Shown: piece after piece, positions 37,367 through 46,783 of the stretch
Layout: each line of letters opens with the position of its first letter
How positions within the stretch are numbered: position 1 is the stretch's first letter
NCBI RefSeq assembly: GCF_000469345.1
Contig: NZ_KI271128.1
Span: 63,585 to 111,279 of the forward strand
Direction: 5' to 3'
From: Eubacterium ramulus ATCC 29099
GTDB lineage: Bacteria; Bacillota; Clostridia; Lachnospirales; Lachnospiraceae
DNA: 47,695 bases
Notes under the pieces: model-generated
Database searches by the model: none
What the model was told of the DNA's origin: nothing
The model's input: the letters and a program-made list of their open reading frames with translations, nothing else
Made by a program: the position numbers and the translations under genes

Positions 37367-39025
37367 CTACAGCCATTTTTTCAGAATTTCTTCCTTATTT
37401 GCACTACTGTCAGTTTCGCAGATCAGACGACGGATCGTCAGCAGACGACCCGGAGATACTGACAATTCATCAATACCCATTGCCAGGAATAACTCTGTCA
37501 GATCGCTGTCTGCACCAAGTTCTCCGCAGATACCACACCAGATTCCTGCTTTATGTGCATTCTGTACGGTCTGATAGATCATTCGGAGTACTGCGATATG
37601 ATGTGCATCGAAAAATGCATCCAAAGACTGGTTCTGACGGTCAATCGCCAATGTATACTGCGTCAGATCATTGGTTCCGATACTGAAGAAATCTACTTCC
37701 TTTGCCAGCAGATCACTGATAGTTGCTGCTGCCGGTGTCTCGATCATAATACCCTGCTCCGGTGTACCATACGGAACGCCGTCTGCATCCAGTTCTGCTT
37801 TTACCTCTTCCACAATCTCTTTGATCTGTGCAATTTCAGATAAAGAAGTGATCATCGGATACATGATTGCAATGTTTCCATAAGCGCTTGCACGGAACAG
37901 TGCACGCAGCTGTGTTTTGAAGATTTCCGGTCTGGTCAGACAGATGCGGATGGCACGGACACCCATCGCCGGATTCTCTTCTTTTGCCAGTTCAAAATAA
38001 TCTGCCTGTTTGTCCGCACCGATATCCAGGGTACGGATGATGACACGTTTGCCTGCCATAGTCTCAGCAACTTTTTTGTATACTTCAAACTGTTCTTCTT
38101 CCGTCGGATATGTCTCGGACTCCAAATATAAGAACTCGCTGCGGAACAGTCCGATACCCTCAGCACCATTCTGAAGAACCAACGCCAGATCTTTGACATT
38201 GCCGATATTTGCATAAGTCAGTACTCTTTTGCCGTCCAGTGTAATACTCTCTTTATTTTTAAAAGTCTGAAGAAGCTCTTTCTTCTCCTCCTCCTCTTTT
38301 TTCAGAGTTTTCATTTTTTCCATGGTCTCAGCATCCGGATCCACATAGATGGTGCCATGGTTGCCGTCTACAACAGCCAGTTTCCCATCCAGGTCCTGTG
38401 TAAGCTCCATCTCTGTACTTACCAGGGCCGGAATTCCCATGGTGCGGGCAAGAATTGCTGTATGGGAGTTGACAGAACCATGTACAGTTACGAAAGAAAG
38501 TACTTTGTCCTTCTCCAGCTGAACTGTCTCACTCGGAGCCAAATCATCCGCCAGAATGATCACCGGCTCATCTGTCACAACTTTACTTTTGTTCTCACCA
38601 TTTAAGTTTGCAATAACACGTTCAGAGATATCACGGATATCTGCCGCACGCTCCTTCATATAGTCATCATCCATCTCGGCAAACATAGAAGAAAAATGAT
38701 CGCTTGTCACAGCTGTCGCATACTCTGCATTCACCTGCTGCGTACGGATGATATTTTCTACCGAATCCTGATAATCCTCATCCTCCAAAAGCATCTGATG
38801 CATTTCAAAAATAGCGGCATTTGCTTCACCTACTTCTTTTACAGCTTTGTCGTATAACTCCCCAAGTTGTGCCTGAGCCGCTTCTCTGGCAACCTGAAAC
38901 CGTTTTACTTCTGCTTCCACGTCCTCAATCTTCTGACGTGTAACCTGCTGCTCTCCTTTTTGGTATACACATAAATGTCCGATTGCAATACCGCCAAACA
39001 CACTTTTTCCCTGATATACGTTCAT
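37367..39025 (-). CDS. ptsI: PTS enzyme I (phosphoenolpyruvate-protein phosphotransferase)
   Basis: EI passes phosphate from PEP to HPr. The 552-residue protein has the N-terminal HPr-binding helical domain, VHGSVNSHTAILARTMGIPA with the phosphorylated His near residue 190, and the C-terminal PEP barrel with GIGLFRSEFLYL, RTLDIGADK and IMIETPAAA, EVDFFSIGTNDLTQYTLA, and GICGELGAD. It is slightly shorter than the usual 570-575. A terminator and a weak promoter separate it from ptsH, so it may be made at a lower level. Confidence 0.95.
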   Translation of the reverse strand: MNVYQGKSVFGGIAIGHLCVYQKGEQQVTRQKIEDVEAEVKRFQVAREAAQAQLGELYDKAVKEVGEANAAIFEMHQMLLEDEDYQDSVENIIRTQQVNAEYATAVTSDHFSSMFAEMDDDYMKERAADIRDISERVIANLNGENKSKVVTDEPVIILADDLAPSETVQLEKDKVLSFVTVHGSVNSHTAILARTMGIPALVSTEMELTQDLDGKLAVVDGNHGTIYVDPDAETMEKMKTLKKEEEEKKELLQTFKNKESITLDGKRVLTYANIGNVKDLALVLQNGAEGIGLFRSEFLYLESETYPTEEEQFEVYKKVAETMAGKRVIIRTLDIGADKQADYFELAKEENPAMGVRAIRICLTRPEIFKTQLRALFRASAYGNIAIMYPMITSLSEIAQIKEIVEEVKAELDADGVPYGTPEQGIMIETPAAATISDLLAKEVDFFSIGTNDLTQYTLAIDRQNQSLDAFFDAHHIAVLRMIYQTVQNAHKAGIWCGICGELGADSDLTELFLAMGIDELSVSPGRLLTIRRLICETDSSANKEEILKKWL

Positions 39026-39046
39026 ACCACATTGTTCCTTTCCTTA

Positions 39047-39076
39047 TTTATATCATTCACCGTAATTTTCTATCAA
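39047..39076 (-). promoter_or_regulatory. Possible ptsI promoter
   Basis: TTGATA (39071-39076) and TATAAA (39047-39052) on the minus strand are 18 bases apart, directly after the ptsH terminator. Confidence 0.4.
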
Positions 39077-39118
39077 ACAAAAAGCTGTGTACGCCAGATG
39101 TTTTCCACCGTACACAGC
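39076..39118 (-). terminator. Terminator between ptsH and ptsI
   Basis: GCTGTGTACG (39084-39093) pairs perfectly with CGTACACAGC (39109-39118), followed by TTTTTGTTT on the minus strand. Confidence 0.8.
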
Positions 39119-39205
39119 CTCTCTGGCTCAAAATACCAACCATTTTATAAATGATCATAACTTATTCAGAGCATTCTTTTCCAAAACCTTTTTTCAGTTG
39201 TTATC

Positions 39206-39463
39206 TTACAGATTTGTTTTGAAGAAATTTTCCAGTTTCTCAGCTACTGCGTCTTCGTCTTCGCCTTCTACTGTTACAGTAACTTCCTGTCCACATTTAA
39301 TACCAAGGCTCATAACAGCCATTAATTTCTTCGCCTCAACCGTTTTACCTTCTTTTGTAAGTTTGACAACGGAAGTAACTCCTTTAAGCTCTTTTACCAG
39401 TTCAGAAGCCGGACGAGCATGGATTCCCTGTGCATCTGTGATTACGTACTTAAATTCTTTCAT
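39206..39463 (-). CDS. ptsH: HPr, phosphocarrier protein of the PTS, without Ser46
   Basis: HPr carries phosphate from EI to EII proteins. The 85-residue protein has the active His15 in GIHARPAS. Position 46, which in most Firmicutes HPr is the regulatory serine phosphorylated by HPr kinase (KSIMGVM), is Lys here: EAKKLMAVMSLGI. The rest of the fold is intact. It lies 23 bases after fruA with a GGAGA site, so it should be cotranscribed with fruK-fruA and induced with them. Confidence 0.93.
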   Translation of the reverse strand: MKEFKYVITDAQGIHARPASELVKELKGVTSVVKLTKEGKTVEAKKLMAVMSLGIKCGQEVTVTVEGEDEDAVAEKLENFFKTNL

Positions 39464-39486
39464 GGTTAGTTCTCCTTTTTCCTCAA

Positions 39487-41403
39487 TTATTCATTTACTT
39501 TTTTCTTCAGAAGACCGAGTAAAACAGCGGAAATTACGGTTCCGACTGCAAGTGCTACCAGATACATGCCTGCATTACCCATAACCGGTACAACAAAGAT
39601 TCCACCATGCGGTGCCATCAGTGTACATCCGAATGCCATAGATAACGCACCTGCTACCGCTGAACCAGCCACACAGGATGGCAGGACGCGGATCGGGTCT
39701 GCTGCTGCATATGGAATTGCACCTTCTGTGATAAATGCAAGTCCCATAATAAAGTTGACCGGTCCAGATTTGCGTTCCTCTTTTGCAAATTTGTTCTTAA
39801 AGAGCAAAGTAGCAAGAGCGATTGCACACGGTGGTACCATACCACCGATCATAACTGCTGCCATAATATCATAGTTTCCGGCAACGATTGCTGCGGTACC
39901 AAATACATATGCTGCCTTATTGAATGGGCCACCCATATCGATTGCCATCATTCCGGCACATATGATTCCCAGTAATATTTTACTAGAAGCCCCCATATTG
40001 GTCAAGGCTGTATTTAAAGCTGTATTCAAAGCTCCTACCGGAGGTTCGATGACAAACATCATGATCAGTCCCATCAGCAGGATACCACATACGGGGTATA
40101 ACAATACCGGTGTGATCTTTTCCAACGCATCCGGCAATCTGGAAAATACTTTTTTCAGTAATAAAATGATCAATCCTGCCAGGAAACCGGCTGCCAGCGC
40201 ACCAAGGAAACCGGATTTTCCGTTTGCTGCAATCATACCACCGACAAAACCAACTGCAAGTGCAGGTCTGTCACCGATACTCATAGCGATAAATCCGGCC
40301 AGCACCGGAAGCATCAGTCCAAAAGCAATTCCACCAATCTGTTTAAATGCTGCTGCTACTGGTGTGATCGTACCAAAGTTTGCTCTCATATCTGCGGAGA
40401 GTGAATTGATATCTACGTTCATTCCATCGATCAGGAATGCAATCGCGATCAGAATACCACCGCCGACAACAAACGGAAGCATATGGGATACACCGTTCAT
40501 CAGATGTACATACAATTTGTGACCAATTCCGCCGGAAGTTTTCTTGGAAGCAGTACTCTGGCTGCCTGCATTACTGCTGTGATAGATTGGTGCATCTCCG
40601 CTGATCGCACGTTCTACCAGCTGATCTGCTTTACTGATTCCGTCAGAAACCGGAACCTCGATCAGTTTCTTTCCATCAAACCGATCCATCGGAACCTTTG
40701 CATCTGCTGCTACGATAACGCAATCTGCATTTGCAATCTCCTCATCTGTCAGCACATTTTTTGCACCGCCGGATCCTCTTGTTTCTACTTTAATAGAACA
40801 ATTATGAGATTTTGCTGCTTTTTCCAGACCTTCCGCTGCCATATAAGTATGTGCAATACCGGTCGGACAGGAAGTAACTGCAATAATTCTGCACACAGAA
40901 CCTTCTGTCTCCGTCTGAGCTGCCAGCTGATCGTTCAGATCCGGTTTTTCCTCATCTGCCGCATCTACAATCTCTAAAAATTCATCTACGGAAGATGCGT
41001 TTTTCAGCTTCTCCACAAAGTTCTCATCCATTAATAACATGGAAAGTTTACTGAGCACATCCAGATGAATGTTGTCCTCGGTATTTGGTGCTGCGATCAG
41101 AAACAGCAGATTGACCGGCTCATCATCCAGAGAATCAAAATCAACACCATCTTTGATGACCATAGCTGCAAGTCCCGGTTTTGTAACTGCATCACATTTT
41201 CCATGTGGAATTGCAATTCCCTCTCCAATACCAGTGGTACTCTCTTCCTCTCTCAGATAAACCTGTTTGCGATACGCTTCCTCGTCATTGATCTTGCCGC
41301 TTTTTACCATCAGGGCAACCGCCTGGTCGAGCGCATCAGATTTTGATGCACAAACGGCATCCAGCGAAATACTTCTTTTGTCCAGTAAGTCTGTAATTCT
41401 CAT
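39487..41403 (-). CDS. fruA: PTS fructose transporter subunit IIABC
   Basis: The 638-residue protein imports fructose and phosphorylates it to fructose 1-phosphate. Domains run A-B-C: IIA with His67 in GIAIPHGK (residues 1-145), IIB with Cys179 in AVTSCPTGIAHTYM (about 172-270), a Ser/Thr-rich linker, and IIC with eight or more membrane helices from about 290 (HLMNGVSHMLPFVVGGG), including GFLAGLIILLLKK and EGAIPYAAADP. It is cotranscribed with fruK upstream and ptsH downstream. Confidence 0.95.
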   Translation of the reverse strand: MRITDLLDKRSISLDAVCASKSDALDQAVALMVKSGKINDEEAYRKQVYLREEESTTGIGEGIAIPHGKCDAVTKPGLAAMVIKDGVDFDSLDDEPVNLLFLIAAPNTEDNIHLDVLSKLSMLLMDENFVEKLKNASSVDEFLEIVDAADEEKPDLNDQLAAQTETEGSVCRIIAVTSCPTGIAHTYMAAEGLEKAAKSHNCSIKVETRGSGGAKNVLTDEEIANADCVIVAADAKVPMDRFDGKKLIEVPVSDGISKADQLVERAISGDAPIYHSSNAGSQSTASKKTSGGIGHKLYVHLMNGVSHMLPFVVGGGILIAIAFLIDGMNVDINSLSADMRANFGTITPVAAAFKQIGGIAFGLMLPVLAGFIAMSIGDRPALAVGFVGGMIAANGKSGFLGALAAGFLAGLIILLLKKVFSRLPDALEKITPVLLYPVCGILLMGLIMMFVIEPPVGALNTALNTALTNMGASSKILLGIICAGMMAIDMGGPFNKAAYVFGTAAIVAGNYDIMAAVMIGGMVPPCAIALATLLFKNKFAKEERKSGPVNFIMGLAFITEGAIPYAAADPIRVLPSCVAGSAVAGALSMAFGCTLMAPHGGIFVVPVMGNAGMYLVALAVGTVISAVLLGLLKKKVNE

Positions 41404-41462
41404 ACTCTCATTACCTCCTCTTTCCTTTGTCCGTTTTGTTTTATCTTCTTATCAACTGTTTC

Positions 41463-42371
41463 TTATGCCTCGATGGATGCATAAACCTGTCTGATTTCTG
41501 CTTCTGTCGCAAGCAGTTCTGAAAATGCACTTGCACTTCCTGCGGAAATTCCCATGCGGAAGGCATGTTCATAATCCTGTTTTTCAATCCATCCGGCTAC
41601 AAATCCTGCCACCATGGAATCACCTGCGCCGACTGCATTCACCAATGTTCCCTTCGGTGCCGGAAGCTGATGGAATCCGCCGTTCTCATCCAGAAGAACT
41701 GCGCCCTGTCCTGCCATAGATACAAGTACATTTCTGGCTCCCATCTCCTGCAGTTTCTTTGCGTATGGCTGAACCTCATCTCTTGTCTTTAACTCTACAC
41801 CAAAAATCTCGCCAAGCTCATGATTATTCGGCTTGATCAAAAACGGATGATACTCCAGTACATTCATCAGAAGTTCTCCGGTAGCATCAACCACGAACTG
41901 TACACCTTTGGATGCCAGACGTGCCATAATGTCACGATAGATCATCTTCGGCATACTTCCCGGAATGCTTCCTGCCAGTACCAGATAATCTTCTGACGTC
42001 AGTGTATCCAGTTTCTGCATCAGAGATTCTACATTCTCCGGACTGATATCCGGTCCCATACCATTGATCTCTGTTCCGTCAAAATCCTTCAATTTGACAT
42101 TGATCCTTGAGCACCCCTCCGGTAAAGATATAAAATCATGTGTAAAGCCGATCTCTGCCATTCTGCGCTCAATCTCCTTACCTGTAAAACCTGCTGAAAA
42201 ACCAAGTGCTTTTGTTTCGATTCCCAGATTATAAAGTACTGTAGACACGTTGATTCCCTTGCCGCCCGGGAGCATCTGCTCTGCACATGTCCGGTTTGTC
42301 ATACCCATCTGAAAATCATTTACTGATACGATATAATCCAGTGACGGATTAAAAGTTACTGTGTAAACCAT
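41463..42371 (-). CDS. fruK: 1-Phosphofructokinase
   Basis: FruK phosphorylates fructose 1-phosphate to fructose 1,6-bisphosphate. The 302-residue PfkB-family protein begins VYTVTFNPSLDYIVSV, has GGKGINVSTVL for substrate binding, KPNNHELGEIFG, and GAGDSMVAGFVAG with the catalytic Asp near residue 248. It is the first gene of the operon, with GGAGG seven bases before the ATG. Tagatose-6-phosphate kinase shares the fold, but the neighbouring FruA decides the call. Confidence 0.95.
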   Translation of the reverse strand: MVYTVTFNPSLDYIVSVNDFQMGMTNRTCAEQMLPGGKGINVSTVLYNLGIETKALGFSAGFTGKEIERRMAEIGFTHDFISLPEGCSRINVKLKDFDGTEINGMGPDISPENVESLMQKLDTLTSEDYLVLAGSIPGSMPKMIYRDIMARLASKGVQFVVDATGELLMNVLEYHPFLIKPNNHELGEIFGVELKTRDEVQPYAKKLQEMGARNVLVSMAGQGAVLLDENGGFHQLPAPKGTLVNAVGAGDSMVAGFVAGWIEKQDYEHAFRMGISAGSASAFSELLATEAEIRQVYASIEA

Positions 42372-42399
42372 CTTGCACCTCCATGTCTTTTATGCCTGT

Positions 42400-42428
42400 A
42401 TTATACCGTCATAATCAGTCATAATCAA
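42400..42428 (-). promoter_or_regulatory. fru operon promoter with tandem 10-bp repeats (probable FruR operator)
   Basis: TTGATT (42423-42428) and TATAAT (42400-42405) on the minus strand are 17 bases apart. GTCATAATCA occurs twice in direct tandem (42408-42417 and 42418-42427), exactly one helical turn apart and covering the promoter spacer, where a repressor would block RNA polymerase. The 351-base gap 42372-42722 also holds ATTCA-type repeats (42440-42550) and the purL terminator. Confidence 0.65.
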
Positions 42429-42614
42429 TCATTTTAATTCACAAAAAAACTTTTTATTTTTATGCAATATTCACAATCATTCATTTTCATTCACTTTTTT
42501 ACATAAAAAGATCAAATAGTGTAAATTCGTTCAATCTCATTCATTTTTATTACAATGCTCTGCGATTGTTTCTATCTGTAATGGTTTTATACATGGATAA
42601 AATCTTCATGGCAT

Positions 42615-42687
42615 AAAAAAGGGAAATCAATTATTTTTCTCAACGGCCGATTGTAAGCCGCGGAAACAAAATAATGATTTCCCTTCT
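42615..42687 (-). terminator. purL terminator
   Basis: GGGAAATCAATTATTTT pairs with AAAATAATGATTTCCC (one bulge) around a 38-base loop and runs into CTTTTTT on the minus strand. Confidence 0.8.
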
Positions 42688-42722
42688 CAGTCATATCAAT
42701 TTTTCAGAAAAATAAGCAAACT

Positions 42723-45700
42723 TTAGTCGCGGAAGAATGCTACACCGGACTCGAAGATCTTCAGATCCTGCTCGCCGTAAATATTGATAGCCACGCCATC
42801 ACCACGACGTTCAGAATGAGCCATCTTACCGAGAACCCTTCCATCCGGACTTGTAATACCCTCGATAGCCATGTAAGAACCATTGACATTCCACTCTTCA
42901 TCCATCGTCGGATTGCCTGCCTCGTTGACGTAGCAGGTTGCCACCTGACCGTTTGCAAAGAGTTTCTGCAGCCACTCCTCGTTTGCTACAAAACGACCTT
43001 CACCATGAGACGCCGGGTTCGTGTAAATCTTGCCCACCTCTGCCTGTGCCAGCCATGGCGATTTATTGGACATCACTTTTGTATAAACCATCTTGGAAAT
43101 ATGACGTCCGATGGTGTTATATGTCAGTGTCGGAGAATCTGCTTTCTGCTCACAGATTTCACCGTAAGGAACCAGACCAAGTTTGATCAATGCCTGGAAA
43201 CCGTTACAGATACCGAGGCAGAGTCCGTCACGCTCATTTAAGAGTTTTTCAACAGATTCTTTGATTTTTGCATTACGGAATGCAGTTGCAAAGAATTTTG
43301 CACTTCCCTCCGGCTCATCACCGGCAGAGAATCCACCCGGAAACATAATGATCTGTGCCTGGTCGATTGCTTTTGCAAATACATCGACAGAATCACGGAT
43401 ATCCTGTGCATTCAGGTTTTTAAATACTTTCGTCACAACATTTGCGCCTGCACGCTCAAATGCTTTTGCAGAATCATACTCACAGTTTGTACCCGGGAAT
43501 ACCGGAATAAATACCGTCGGTTTTGCAATTTTATTTTTGCATACATAGATTTCTTTGGTAGTATAAAGTTTTGCATCCAGCTCTTTTTTATCTGTGGTTG
43601 CTCTGGTCGGATATACTTTTTCCAATGTGTTTGTCCATGCGGATAATGCATCATCCATTGCAATCTCCACATCACCATAACGGAATACCGGCTCTTCTAA
43701 AACAGAACCAACGATGGACACGTTTGCACGGAGTCCTACAGCCTCTAATGCTGCTTTTACAGCATCCGCATCTTCCGGTGCAACCTCTGCTACCAGATTA
43801 CCAAATCCCGGTGCAAATGCTTCTTCCGGCTTCAGGCAGCCACGGATGGATACGCCCAGTTTGTTACCAAATGCCATCTTGCTGACTGCAGCTACCAGAC
43901 CTTTTGCATCCAGTGCATATACCGCTTTCAGTTTCTGATCCTGGATCAGGCTGTATACTGCATCATACAGTTTCATGACCTGAGCATAATCCGGCAGATC
44001 ATAAGCATCATGATCAATGGTAAAATACATCAGTTTATCGCCTGCTGTCTTTAACTCCGGAGTCACGATATCCTGTTCTTTTGCAACGTCTACAGCAAAG
44101 GAAACCAGTGTCGGCGGTACATCAATCTCATTGAAAGTTCCGGACATGGAATCTTTTCCGCCAATGGACGGCAGACCAAAGCTCATCTGTGCCTGATATG
44201 CGCCAAGTAATGCTGCAAACGGCTGACTCCAGCGTTTCGGATCCTCGTTCATTCTGCGGAAGTACTCCTGGAATGTGAAGCGGATCTTCTTGTAATCACC
44301 TCCGGCTGCCACGATCTTGGAAATAGACTCCAGAACCGCATAAACAGAACCGTGGTATGGACTCCAGCTGGACAGATACGGATCAAATCCATAACTCATC
44401 ATCGTAACGGCATCGCATTTTCCAGTCATAACCGGAATTTTTGCAACCATACTCTGTGTTTCGGTCAACTGATATTTTCCACCATATGGCATATATACAC
44501 TTCCGGCACCGATGGAACCGTCAAACATTTCCACCAGACCTTTCTGGGAGCATACGTTTAAGTCTTTTAATGTATCTACCCATGCAGCCTTTACATCGTT
44601 ATGTTCCAGATCTTTTGCAACGCTGTCAAGCGCGATTTTATGCAGATAATTATCCTCTCTGCTCGGAATTTCCACCTGAACACCTGTCTCCTGGTGTGCA
44701 CCGTTTGTGTTCAGAAATGCACGGGAGATATTTACGATTTCTTTACCTCTCCAGATCAGAACCAGACGCGGATCTTCCGTAACAACTGCTACCGGAACTG
44801 CTTCTAAGTTTTCCTCTGCTGCATAAGCAAGGAACTGATCCACATTTTCCGGTGCGATGACAACGGCCATACGCTCCTGTGACTCAGAAATAGAAATTTC
44901 CGTACCATCCAGACCGGCATATTTTTTCGGAACTTTATCTAACTCCACACGCAGGCCATCTGCCAGCTCACCAATGGCAACGGATACACCGCCGGCACCA
45001 AAATCGTTACATTTTTTAATAATATGACTGACTTCCTCTCTGCGGAACAATCTCTGTACTTTACGCTCTGTCGGCGGGTTACCTTTCTGAACCTCAGCAC
45101 CACAGGTATCGATGGAAGATGTGTTATGTGCTTTGGAAGAACCGGTTGCTCCACCACAGCCGTCACGGCCGGTACGACCACCAAGCAGGATGATAATATC
45201 ACCCGGATCAGAAGTCAGACGCTGTACGGCACGTCTCGGAGCTGCACCCAGAACCGCACCGATCTCCATACGTTTTGCCACATAGTTCGGATGATATACT
45301 TCCTTGACAAAACCGGTTGCCAGACCAATCTGGTTACCGTAGGAACTGTAACCCGCTGCTGCGGAACGGACAATCTTCTTCTGCGGAAGTTTTCCTTCCA
45401 GAGTGTCTTTTACGGAAACGGTCGGATCAGCCGCACCTGTGATACGCATTGCCTGGTAAACATAAGTACGTCCGGATAACGGATCACGGATGGCTCCACC
45501 CAGGCAGGTTGCGGCACCACCAAACGGCTCGATTTCAGTCGGATGGTTGTGTGTCTCATTTTTGAAGTTTACCAGCCACTCTTCCGTCTTGCCATCCACC
45601 TCCAGCGGAACAACAATACTGCAGGCATTAATCTCATCAGATTCTTCCTGATCTGCCAGTTTTCCTTCTTTTTTCAGTTTCTTCATAGCCATCAGTGCAA

Positions 45701-46529
45701 GATCCATCAGGCATACAAATTTATCGTCACGATCTTTATAAAGTTCTGCGTAAGTCTCCTTATAATTATCATAGGAAGCTTTGATCGGCTCCAGATAATC
45801 ACCATCTTCAAATACAACATCCTTTAACTCTGTGGAGAAAGTAGTATGACGGCAATGATCAGACCAGTATGTATCAAGTACACGGATTTCTGTCATTGTC
45901 GGGTCACGGTGCTCATCTTTCACAAAATAATTCTGAATGTGCTGGAAATCCTTGAATGTCATAGCCAGATTTAAGGATTCATATAATGCTTTCAGTTCTG
46001 TTTCCGGCATCTCGCAGAAACCATCAAATACGATAACATCTGCCGGCTCGTCAAAGTTCTGAACCAGTGTCTCCGGTTTTTCAAAACCGGTCTCTCTGGA
46101 ATCTACCGGGTTGATACAATGATGTTTGATGGCATCTAACTGCTCCTCAGTCACATCACCTTCGATCACATAAGTTGTTGCGGTACGGATGACCGGCTCC
46201 TCATTCTCGTTCAGAAGTTTTACACACTGAACAGCGGAATCTGCTCTCTGGTCAAACTGGCCCGGCAGGAACTCCACACTGAATGCTTTTGCGCCTTTCA
46301 GATCAAAAGTTTCTTCATAAATATCATCAACAGGCGGCTCGGAGAAAACACTGACCAGTGCTCTCTGATAAGTAGCCTCAGAAATGTTTTCCACATCATA
46401 ACGGATCAGAACACGTACTCCTGTGACGGAAGTAATTCCAAGATAGCTCTTGATTTCTTCCTGCAGTTCTTTTGCTTTTACTGCATACGCTTCTTTTTTC
46501 TCTACATAAACTCTGCGTACATTACTCAT
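42723..46529 (-). CDS. purL: Phosphoribosylformylglycinamidine synthase, large single-chain type
   Basis: This enzyme makes FGAM from FGAR, glutamine and ATP in purine synthesis. At 1268 residues it is the fused form: an N-terminal PurS-like domain, two AIRS-type halves (FKNETHNHPTEIEPFGGAAT near residue 330 marks the first), a second half with SIGGKDSMSGT near 800, and a C-terminal class I glutaminase with VFPGTNCEYD, catalytic Cys in GICNGFQALI and the His-Glu pair in PASHGEGRF. Most Firmicutes use separate PurS, PurL and PurQ, but Lachnospiraceae and other Clostridia often have this fused form. No other pur gene is adjacent. Confidence 0.96.
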   Translation of the reverse strand: MSNVRRVYVEKKEAYAVKAKELQEEIKSYLGITSVTGVRVLIRYDVENISEATYQRALVSVFSEPPVDDIYEETFDLKGAKAFSVEFLPGQFDQRADSAVQCVKLLNENEEPVIRTATTYVIEGDVTEEQLDAIKHHCINPVDSRETGFEKPETLVQNFDEPADVIVFDGFCEMPETELKALYESLNLAMTFKDFQHIQNYFVKDEHRDPTMTEIRVLDTYWSDHCRHTTFSTELKDVVFEDGDYLEPIKASYDNYKETYAELYKDRDDKFVCLMDLALMAMKKLKKEGKLADQEESDEINACSIVVPLEVDGKTEEWLVNFKNETHNHPTEIEPFGGAATCLGGAIRDPLSGRTYVYQAMRITGAADPTVSVKDTLEGKLPQKKIVRSAAAGYSSYGNQIGLATGFVKEVYHPNYVAKRMEIGAVLGAAPRRAVQRLTSDPGDIIILLGGRTGRDGCGGATGSSKAHNTSSIDTCGAEVQKGNPPTERKVQRLFRREEVSHIIKKCNDFGAGGVSVAIGELADGLRVELDKVPKKYAGLDGTEISISESQERMAVVIAPENVDQFLAYAAEENLEAVPVAVVTEDPRLVLIWRGKEIVNISRAFLNTNGAHQETGVQVEIPSREDNYLHKIALDSVAKDLEHNDVKAAWVDTLKDLNVCSQKGLVEMFDGSIGAGSVYMPYGGKYQLTETQSMVAKIPVMTGKCDAVTMMSYGFDPYLSSWSPYHGSVYAVLESISKIVAAGGDYKKIRFTFQEYFRRMNEDPKRWSQPFAALLGAYQAQMSFGLPSIGGKDSMSGTFNEIDVPPTLVSFAVDVAKEQDIVTPELKTAGDKLMYFTIDHDAYDLPDYAQVMKLYDAVYSLIQDQKLKAVYALDAKGLVAAVSKMAFGNKLGVSIRGCLKPEEAFAPGFGNLVAEVAPEDADAVKAALEAVGLRANVSIVGSVLEEPVFRYGDVEIAMDDALSAWTNTLEKVYPTRATTDKKELDAKLYTTKEIYVCKNKIAKPTVFIPVFPGTNCEYDSAKAFERAGANVVTKVFKNLNAQDIRDSVDVFAKAIDQAQIIMFPGGFSAGDEPEGSAKFFATAFRNAKIKESVEKLLNERDGLCLGICNGFQALIKLGLVPYGEICEQKADSPTLTYNTIGRHISKMVYTKVMSNKSPWLAQAEVGKIYTNPASHGEGRFVANEEWLQKLFANGQVATCYVNEAGNPTMDEEWNVNGSYMAIEGITSPDGRVLGKMAHSERRGDGVAINIYGEQDLKIFESGVAFFRD

Positions 46530-46556
46530 ATCGGATCCTCCATTTTAAAATTAGGT

Positions 46557-46569
46557 AAAGCGGACATTC
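46557..46569. repeat. Family B repeat fragment
   Basis: AAAGCGGACATTC matches 30001-30013 exactly and lies in the purL leader. A 13-base match alone could be chance; the shared start AAAGCGGACATTC of family B makes it worth noting. Confidence 0.35.
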
Positions 46570-46704
46570 TCTCCAGTCCATCTCTGCAATATTACATGGC
46601 ACAGACCTGTTCCGTGCTATCATGGTACCTTTAGTATACCGTAGACATTTAAATTAGAAAAATTAATATATTTAATTCTATATATAAGTTTCACTAATTT
46701 ATAA

Positions 46705-46733
46705 TTGACATACGCTCTCACACTTTATATACT
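46705..46733 (+). promoter_or_regulatory. Promoter of the LysR gene divergent from purL
   Basis: A perfect TTGACA (46705-46710) and TATACT (46728-46733) are 17 bases apart, about 50 bases before the LysR start. The 254-base gap also contains TATACT on the minus strand near 46633, a candidate purL -10 with no clear -35, and an imperfect hairpin around GCACAGACCTGTTCCGTGC. Confidence 0.75.
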
Positions 46734-46783
46734 AATATAAAAAGAGATTTCTGTAAATCAAAACATACAAAGGGGATACTTCT

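Noticed and set aside
42430-42560. ATTCA-rich repeats upstream of fruK as a CRISPR or iteron array
   Set aside because: Units are short, irregular and AT-rich with no regular spacing; at most they are extra regulator sites.
46530-46660. Purine riboswitch or PurR box before purL
   Set aside because: I found none of the purine aptamer's conserved loops and no paired PurR-type boxes; only a weak hairpin is present.
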